A DNA stretch of 10,645 nucleotides, from positions 1 through 10,645 of the forward strand of contig CAMLPZ010000143.1 in the NCBI GenBank assembly GCA_946482045.1, given 5' to 3'. The notes below the pieces were generated by a model. It searched no databases. It saw only the letters and a program-made list of their open reading frames with translations, and was not told where the DNA came from. Positions 7,301-10,645 of the stretch are shown piece by piece. Origin of the DNA: an uncultured Asticcacaulis sp. (GTDB taxonomy: Bacteria; Pseudomonadota; Alphaproteobacteria; Caulobacterales; Caulobacteraceae). The position numbers and the translations under genes were made by a program. Every line of letters starts with the position of its first letter. Within the stretch, counting starts at the first letter, position 1.

Positions 7301-8105
7301 CGGTAATCCTGCGCTCCAGCCGTTCCAGTCACTAAACCAGAATTATAGCCTGGAATTCTACCCCAACCGCGATACCATGTTCTCGCTGGCCTACTTCAAG
7401 AACAAAATTGTTCGCGGTACGCCAATTACGCGGACCACGACCAGCAAGATTCTGGAAGGTACTGGTGCTGTCGACCCGCTTACGGGAGCGTCTTTGGAAG
7501 ATATCGACTTCCAGTTTCCGCAATGGGTCAATGGCGGTGGTCTGACCCGAAAGGGTATCGAAGCTTCGACCAAGATGGCCTTCACGTTCCTGCCATGGCG
7601 CTTCAAATATCTGGGTTTCGACGGCAACTATGCCAAGATCGAATCCTCGCTGACTGCGGACGGTTGGTACGATCTGCTGACGGGTGCCCCGCTGCCACCG
7701 CAGAATGAACCATCCTACTACTACAATGCGTCCATCTGGTATGACGACGGCACGACCACCGCGCGTCTCGCCATTCAAGGGCGCGATCAGGTGCTCGATC
7801 ATATTTCCGCCAACGGCGCCAATACCGTCAATAATTACCCGAACCCAGCGGGTGGTCGTACGACAATTCTTCCGTACAACCCGGGTTCGCCTAACTTCAC
7901 GGAGAAGACGACCTATATCGACTTCAAGATCACTCATAAGCTCAATGAGAATATTGAAGGCTTCTTCGAAGCCCGCAACGTGAACAATGAGCTGATTATC
8001 AAGTCGCAGGGTGAGTTCGCTACTTTTGAAGATGGAACGCAGAGCATCCTGTCGAATACGTGGCCAGGTTACCGGATTACCACCGGTGTGACCTTCCGCT
8101 ACTAA
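4353..8105 (+). CDS. TonB-dependent outer-membrane receptor (large, Xanthomonas/Caulobacter type)
   Basis: A 1250-residue outer-membrane receptor for energy-driven uptake. Residues 1-34 are a signal peptide (KKSLFAKQ n-region, hydrophobic TALIALSLVAF, cleavage at SYA-QD). An alanine/proline linker leads to the TonB box region DDAVVIVGTRAS (46-57). The plug spans about 58-185: DSIVAEDVGKFPDSNIGEAI, VTLRG, VEIDGLG, then MIKSVDVVKGSTAAMTEGGLGG and IVIKTR. The rest is a beta-barrel ending GVTFRY, with the terminal aromatic residue used for BAM insertion. It is longer than many family members, implying large loops. Its eight cysteines fall in four close pairs (319/343, 717/736, 825/829, 965/980), probably loop disulfides. 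The start is GTG, set by AGGAGGA at 4339-4345. Neighbouring PL22, PL26-like and DUF1961 genes suggest a pectin or RG-I oligosaccharide ligand; this is inference. A terminator follows, so it may be monocistronic. Confidence 0.95.
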   Translation: MIRGSKKSLFAKQLQGTTALIALSLVAFPAMSYAQDAAPAPAAVEDDAVVIVGTRASQRSSIDRKKRAKTATDSIVAEDVGKFPDSNIGEAISRIAGVALDRGEFNEGTSVTLRGNSSDVTNVEIDGLGVLENSTTGGLWAGGSGRNKDFREFPADMIKSVDVVKGSTAAMTEGGLGGSIVIKTRTGLDFKKPYFSLAVRESMSSVNEKWTPSFNFIGARKFMNDRLGVLVNYSQSTVQNDAHVTENATSANAGHFRLIDFDNSPEKTYSLDPALFNDGTVDNAFANSSAFTSGPLSGQAKTPKTLAAASQAAQTKADCYAWFPAIDGNNTTAAQRTQELQTCLNQWNDYTPSLQRYLVKRDVEHRTALDLRADYRLTDNFTIFGKVAYSRRNVDNHQLTYTRGTVNINTLNVTTPTYNGRTYTDTTTFPRQRSAVPGSGYYLYDGVSQGSVLASGTNESNRYVRGIVANIDPASVEVDGSHHLTRFTISDGVAGMDQIQNTNDWKTYTLSTGGNYHGEKLNIDFIIGRGHTDYSRYDRRMGLSYSYGPADFEITESGLWNITPSVAYDDTDPALYTIMRAQTVGQTAVPAGGAVANGTSSGMNPNAVNAYTVAQRPWVSPTIGIQYSPRLQETNETTVRFDADYDVSDVLPFFTKVYAGFNIREFDQKGWGGSSLTVSPAINRNTTTGAAIPYGQPGYVNPVVVPDSTFRGQVRACDDTRYGLTGTAAPAGAESCNYGYVPFNDLANNQEGLFTLKQADLTNIIGQVLVEPWDQFYNSYPDRGNLFDGWTQIDVKKFYDLLSETSATGIYAAGGDPLGKYNFDCLKVCTANDGKEYVMPFSYAWERNSAAYLMIDWELDLPFSMRFDGNGGYRFVETQTKGNGFMTFTAIRKTSAFNAAAPNAVGGTVSASVTKQVAMEAVTQDWTPSLNLNLWGFNDKLVGRYNWGEVIARPPLNRLLPSGTCTYDERDVDNGVTNDCGTVGNPALQPFQSLNQNYSLEFYPNRDTMFSLAYFKNKIVRGTPITRTTTSKILEGTGAVDPLTGASLEDIDFQFPQWVNGGGLTRKGIEASTKMAFTFLPWRFKYLGFDGNYAKIESSLTADGWYDLLTGAPLPPQNEPSYYYNASIWYDDGTTTARLAIQGRDQVLDHISANGANTVNNYPNPAGGRTTILPYNPGSPNFTEKTTYIDFKITHKLNENIEGFFEARNVNNELIIKSQGEFATFEDGTQSILSNTWPGYRITTGVTFRY

Positions 8106-8128
8106 ACTTCAGTGCTGGCATGAACAAG

Positions 8129-8159
8129 CCGCCGTCCGGAGCACCGGGCGGCGGTTTTT
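8129..8159 (+). terminator. Intrinsic terminator of the receptor gene
   Basis: CCGCCGTCCGG (8129-8139), loop AGCA, then CCGGGCGGCGG (8144-8154) form an 11-base-pair stem with one G-U pair, followed by TTTTT (8155-8159). It begins 23 bases after the receptor stop codon, so it separates the receptor transcript from the lyase gene downstream. Confidence 0.92.
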
Positions 8160-8273
8160 GTTACGAAATCATGATTGAAGTTGGCCGGGATTGATTAAAG
8201 TTGAAAACTTTTCGCGCCGGGTTCAGACTGCGTCCGCGTTCAAAGTGTATCAGGTTCAGGGAGGCGAAAATCC
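8160..8273 (+). promoter_or_regulatory. Upstream region of the PL26-like gene
   Basis: Because a terminator precedes it, this stretch should carry the promoter of the next gene. It contains TGATTGA at 8172-8178 and a near copy (GGATTGA) at 8188-8194 in the same orientation, and a dyad AAAGTT-GAA-AACTTT at 8197-8211. I see no convincing -35/-10 pair; TTGAAA at 8201-8206 with CAGACT 17 bases on is weak. AGGGAGG at 8258-8264 is the ribosome site, 9 bases before ATG 8274. Confidence 0.45.
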
Positions 8274-10645
8274 ATGACGTCCAGCATCAACGCGACTCGC
8301 CGGAGCATTCTGGCGGCAGGCTCGGCGCTCGGCGTATTGACCGCGACAGCGACCGCAAATGCGGCTAAGACAACTGCTTCCATACCTGCCACGCAAACCG
8401 TCTGGCTGGATGGCGAAGCGCCTGCCCATACCGATGGCGTCACCTTCGGCGTGCCGTGGCCGCAAGCCGCGGTCAAGGCCAATACCAGCTTTGCGCTCGG
8501 CGATCTGGCCGTCCAGTCTTGGCCGCTGGCGACGTGGCCGGACGGCTCGCTCAAATGGTCGGCTCATGCCGTGGCCGCGACCGAAATGCCCGCGAAATCC
8601 TATTCCTTAGCCGCTGGCAAACCGGCCGTGTCGAAAACGCCGCTGAGCATCAGCGAAGACAGCGACGCCCTTATCATCACTTCCGGCGATATCGCCTGGA
8701 CCGTACCGAAAGCTGGCAAGGCTTTGATCTCTGGCGCCACGCGTGCCGGAAAGGAGGTCATGGGGGCGGTGACACTTGGTGCCCTGGCCCAGGATGGCGC
8801 CTCGCTGGAAGACAAGCCGAGCCTCACGCAGACCGCCTATGAAGGCATGACCAGGACGGCGGCGTTGGAACAAAAAGGACCGGTGCGCACAGTCGTCAAA
8901 CTCGATGGTGTCTATTCCGGCAATGGCAGAGACTGGTTGCCGTTCAGCGTACGCCTCTACTTCTATGCCGGCGCCGCATCGGTTCGCATCGTCCACAGCT
9001 TCATCTTCGACGGCGACCCGCAAAGGGACTTCATCCGCGGTCTGTCGGTCCGCGCTGGCGTGCCGATGCGCGATGAGATGCATAACCGCCATGTCCGCTT
9101 CTCCGGCAAGGACGACGGCGTATGGGGCGAGGCGGTGCGATCGCTGACCGGCCTGCGCCGCGACGCAGGCAAGACCGCCAAGGACAACCAGATCGCCGGG
9201 CGTTTCGTCAACGCCGCCGACATAAGCCCCCAGGTCACCAAAGGGCTGAAGTGGATTCCGGCGTGGAGCGACTTTACCCTATCGCAGACGACGGCCGATG
9301 GTTACGCCATCCGCAAGCGCACCCTGGAAGGTCACGCCTGGGTCCCGGCCGCCGGCGACAACCGCGCCACCGGCCTTGCTTACGTGGGCGGGGCAGGGGG
9401 CGGCGTTGCCTTGGGCATGAAGGACTTTTGGCAGCGCTGCCCGTCGCGGCTCGATATCCGGGGCGCGGCGAATGACGAAGCCTCGGTCACCGCCTGGATG
9501 TGGTCGCCGGATATGCCGGCCATGGACATCCGCCCATTCCGCCCGGTTTGGGGCATGGAATCTTACGCCGCCCAGAATGAAGGGTTGGACATCACCTATG
9601 AAGACTATGAACCCGGCTGGGATCAGTCCTACGGCATCGCCCGTACGACCGAGTTCACGCTCTGGGCGCTCGATACCACGCCATCGCGTGACCGCTTCGC
9701 CGCCATGGCGCGCAATGTATCGCAAAGCCCGTTCATGACCGTATCTCCCGAACGCCTGCATACCGCCGGCGTCTTCGGCGAATGGAGTCTGCCCGATACC
9801 TCGACGCCGGTGAAAGCCGCGATCGAAAGGAAACTGACCCATCTGCTCGATTACTACATCGCGCAGGTCGACCTGCACCGCTGGTACGGTTTCTGGGACT
9901 ATGGCGACGTCATGCACACTTATGACAACGACCGCCACGTCTGGCGCTACGACATCGGTGGCTTTGCCTGGGACAATTCCGAGCTGTCGACCGATATGAT
10001 GTTCTGGATGGCTTACTTACGTTCAGGCCGCGCCGACGTCTTCCGCCTGGCCGAAGCCATGACGCGCCACACCGGTGAGGTCGATGTCTATCATATCGGC
10101 CCCTACCGTGGTTATGGCACGCGCCACGGCGTCCAGCATTTCAGCGATTCGTCGAAGCAGGCCCGTGTCAGCCAGGCGGCCTTCCGCCGCTATTACTATT
10201 ACCTGGCCGCCGATGAGCGCTGCGGCGATCTGATGCGCGTCCTGGCCTATTCCGACGACGCCTTGACCCGCGTCGATGTGGCGCGCAAGACCGGCCGCGT
10301 GGCGCCGCAAAACCCGGAAAAGATGAAGCTGACACCGCATTGCAGTTTCGGCACAGACTGGGGATCATTCACCGCCGCCTGGCTGACGGAATGGGAGCGG
10401 ACGGGCGACGCCAGGTGGCGCGACCGTATCGCCAACGGCATGCGCTCTATCTCGAAAATGAAGAACGGCTGGTTCACCGGCGGCGCGCCTTTCGACGTCA
10501 AGACCGGCACCTTCATCGACCCGGGCGACAAGATCAGCCTGTCGCACCTGAACGGGGTGTTTGGCGTCTTCGAAATCCATATGGAACTGCTGAAACTGAT
10601 CGACGTCCCGGCCTACAAGGCTGTGTGGATCGACTACTGCAAATA
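8274..10645 (+). CDS. Exported exo-rhamnogalacturonan lyase-like protein (PcRGLX/YetA, PL26-like), 3' truncated
   Basis: The frame is open for 790 codons to the right edge, ending at a Lys codon plus TA, so the C-terminus is missing. Residues 1-30 are a Tat-like signal (TRRSILA, R9-R10; ANA-A cleavage). The N-terminal RIFT-barrel domain is recognised by GVTFGVPWP (55-63), LAVQSWPLATWPDGSLKW (about 78-95) and a following SAHAV. The central part has PFSVRLYFYAGAASVRIVHSF and, later, GLAYVGG and FWQRCPSRLDI. The C-terminal alpha-helical part has WYGFWDYGDVMHTYD (from W537), GGFAWDNSELSTD (G562-D574 region) and VYHIGPYRGYGTRHGVQHF (H607, R612, R617, H618, H622). This arrangement matches the YetA/PcRGLX family; the Penicillium founder is a PL26 lyase releasing unsaturated galacturonosyl-rhamnose from RG-I ends. 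Catalytic residues were not assigned. Activity is inferred from family and neighbours; a divergent non-lyase member is possible. Confidence 0.82.
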   Translation, partial: MTSSINATRRSILAAGSALGVLTATATANAAKTTASIPATQTVWLDGEAPAHTDGVTFGVPWPQAAVKANTSFALGDLAVQSWPLATWPDGSLKWSAHAVAATEMPAKSYSLAAGKPAVSKTPLSISEDSDALIITSGDIAWTVPKAGKALISGATRAGKEVMGAVTLGALAQDGASLEDKPSLTQTAYEGMTRTAALEQKGPVRTVVKLDGVYSGNGRDWLPFSVRLYFYAGAASVRIVHSFIFDGDPQRDFIRGLSVRAGVPMRDEMHNRHVRFSGKDDGVWGEAVRSLTGLRRDAGKTAKDNQIAGRFVNAADISPQVTKGLKWIPAWSDFTLSQTTADGYAIRKRTLEGHAWVPAAGDNRATGLAYVGGAGGGVALGMKDFWQRCPSRLDIRGAANDEASVTAWMWSPDMPAMDIRPFRPVWGMESYAAQNEGLDITYEDYEPGWDQSYGIARTTEFTLWALDTTPSRDRFAAMARNVSQSPFMTVSPERLHTAGVFGEWSLPDTSTPVKAAIERKLTHLLDYYIAQVDLHRWYGFWDYGDVMHTYDNDRHVWRYDIGGFAWDNSELSTDMMFWMAYLRSGRADVFRLAEAMTRHTGEVDVYHIGPYRGYGTRHGVQHFSDSSKQARVSQAAFRRYYYYLAADERCGDLMRVLAYSDDALTRVDVARKTGRVAPQNPEKMKLTPHCSFGTDWGSFTAAWLTEWERTGDARWRDRIANGMRSISKMKNGWFTGGAPFDVKTGTFIDPGDKISLSHLNGVFGVFEIHMELLKLIDVPAYKAVWIDYCK

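Noticed and set aside
8240..9941. Several short frames on both strands between 8240 and 10580
   Set aside because: They are shadows of the plus-strand lyase gene, which has no stop codon in the window because it runs off the right edge.
1..10645. CRISPR arrays, tRNA or rRNA genes, transposases and attachment sites
   Set aside because: No regularly spaced repeats, no tRNA-like or rRNA-like sequence and no transposase or integrase motifs were seen on either strand.

Overview
The window is a plus-strand run of carbohydrate-utilisation genes from a Gram-negative, probably alphaproteobacterial, chromosome. Caulobacterales (for example Asticcacaulis or Caulobacter) or Sphingomonadales are the best guesses, at low confidence. 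This rests on a very large TonB-dependent receptor with the VIVGTRAS-type TonB box typical of these orders, a Pseudomonas stutzeri/rhizobial-type L-rhamnose isomerase beside the tail of what looks like an aldolase/short-chain dehydrogenase, moderately high GC coding sequence and a REP-like GC-rich palindromic element. The gene content reads as part of a locus for rhamnogalacturonan-I (RG-I)/pectin use.

Layout: (1) bases 1-140 hold the C-terminus of a short-chain dehydrogenase-type protein, probably the bifunctional rhamnulose-1-phosphate aldolase/dehydrogenase. (2) 251-1567 is L-rhamnose isomerase, rhaI, with all expected metal ligands present. (3) 1571-1694 is a GC-rich palindromic repeat. 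(4) 1729-2478 encodes an exported DUF1961 (YesU-like) protein. (5) 2571-3884 encodes an exported PL22 (oligogalacturonate lyase-like) beta-propeller. (6) 3885-4352 is an AT-rich control region with a sigma70-like promoter overlapped by a perfect inverted repeat. (7) 4353-8105 is a 1250-residue TonB-dependent receptor starting at GTG, followed by a strong intrinsic terminator. (8) 8274 to the right edge is an exported exo-rhamnogalacturonan lyase-like protein (PcRGLX/YetA, PL26-like), open at the window end.

Working model (inference from families and context): the receptor imports pectin or RG-I fragments across the outer membrane. The PL26-like enzyme, PL22 and DUF1961 protein act on them in the periplasm. 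Released L-rhamnose is isomerised by RhaI, phosphorylated by a kinase not in this window, and split and oxidised by the aldolase/dehydrogenase. The proteins have recognisable families. The less described parts are the exported DUF1961 protein, the exported PL22, and the recurring TGATTGA motif in the intergenic regions, which may mark a shared regulator.
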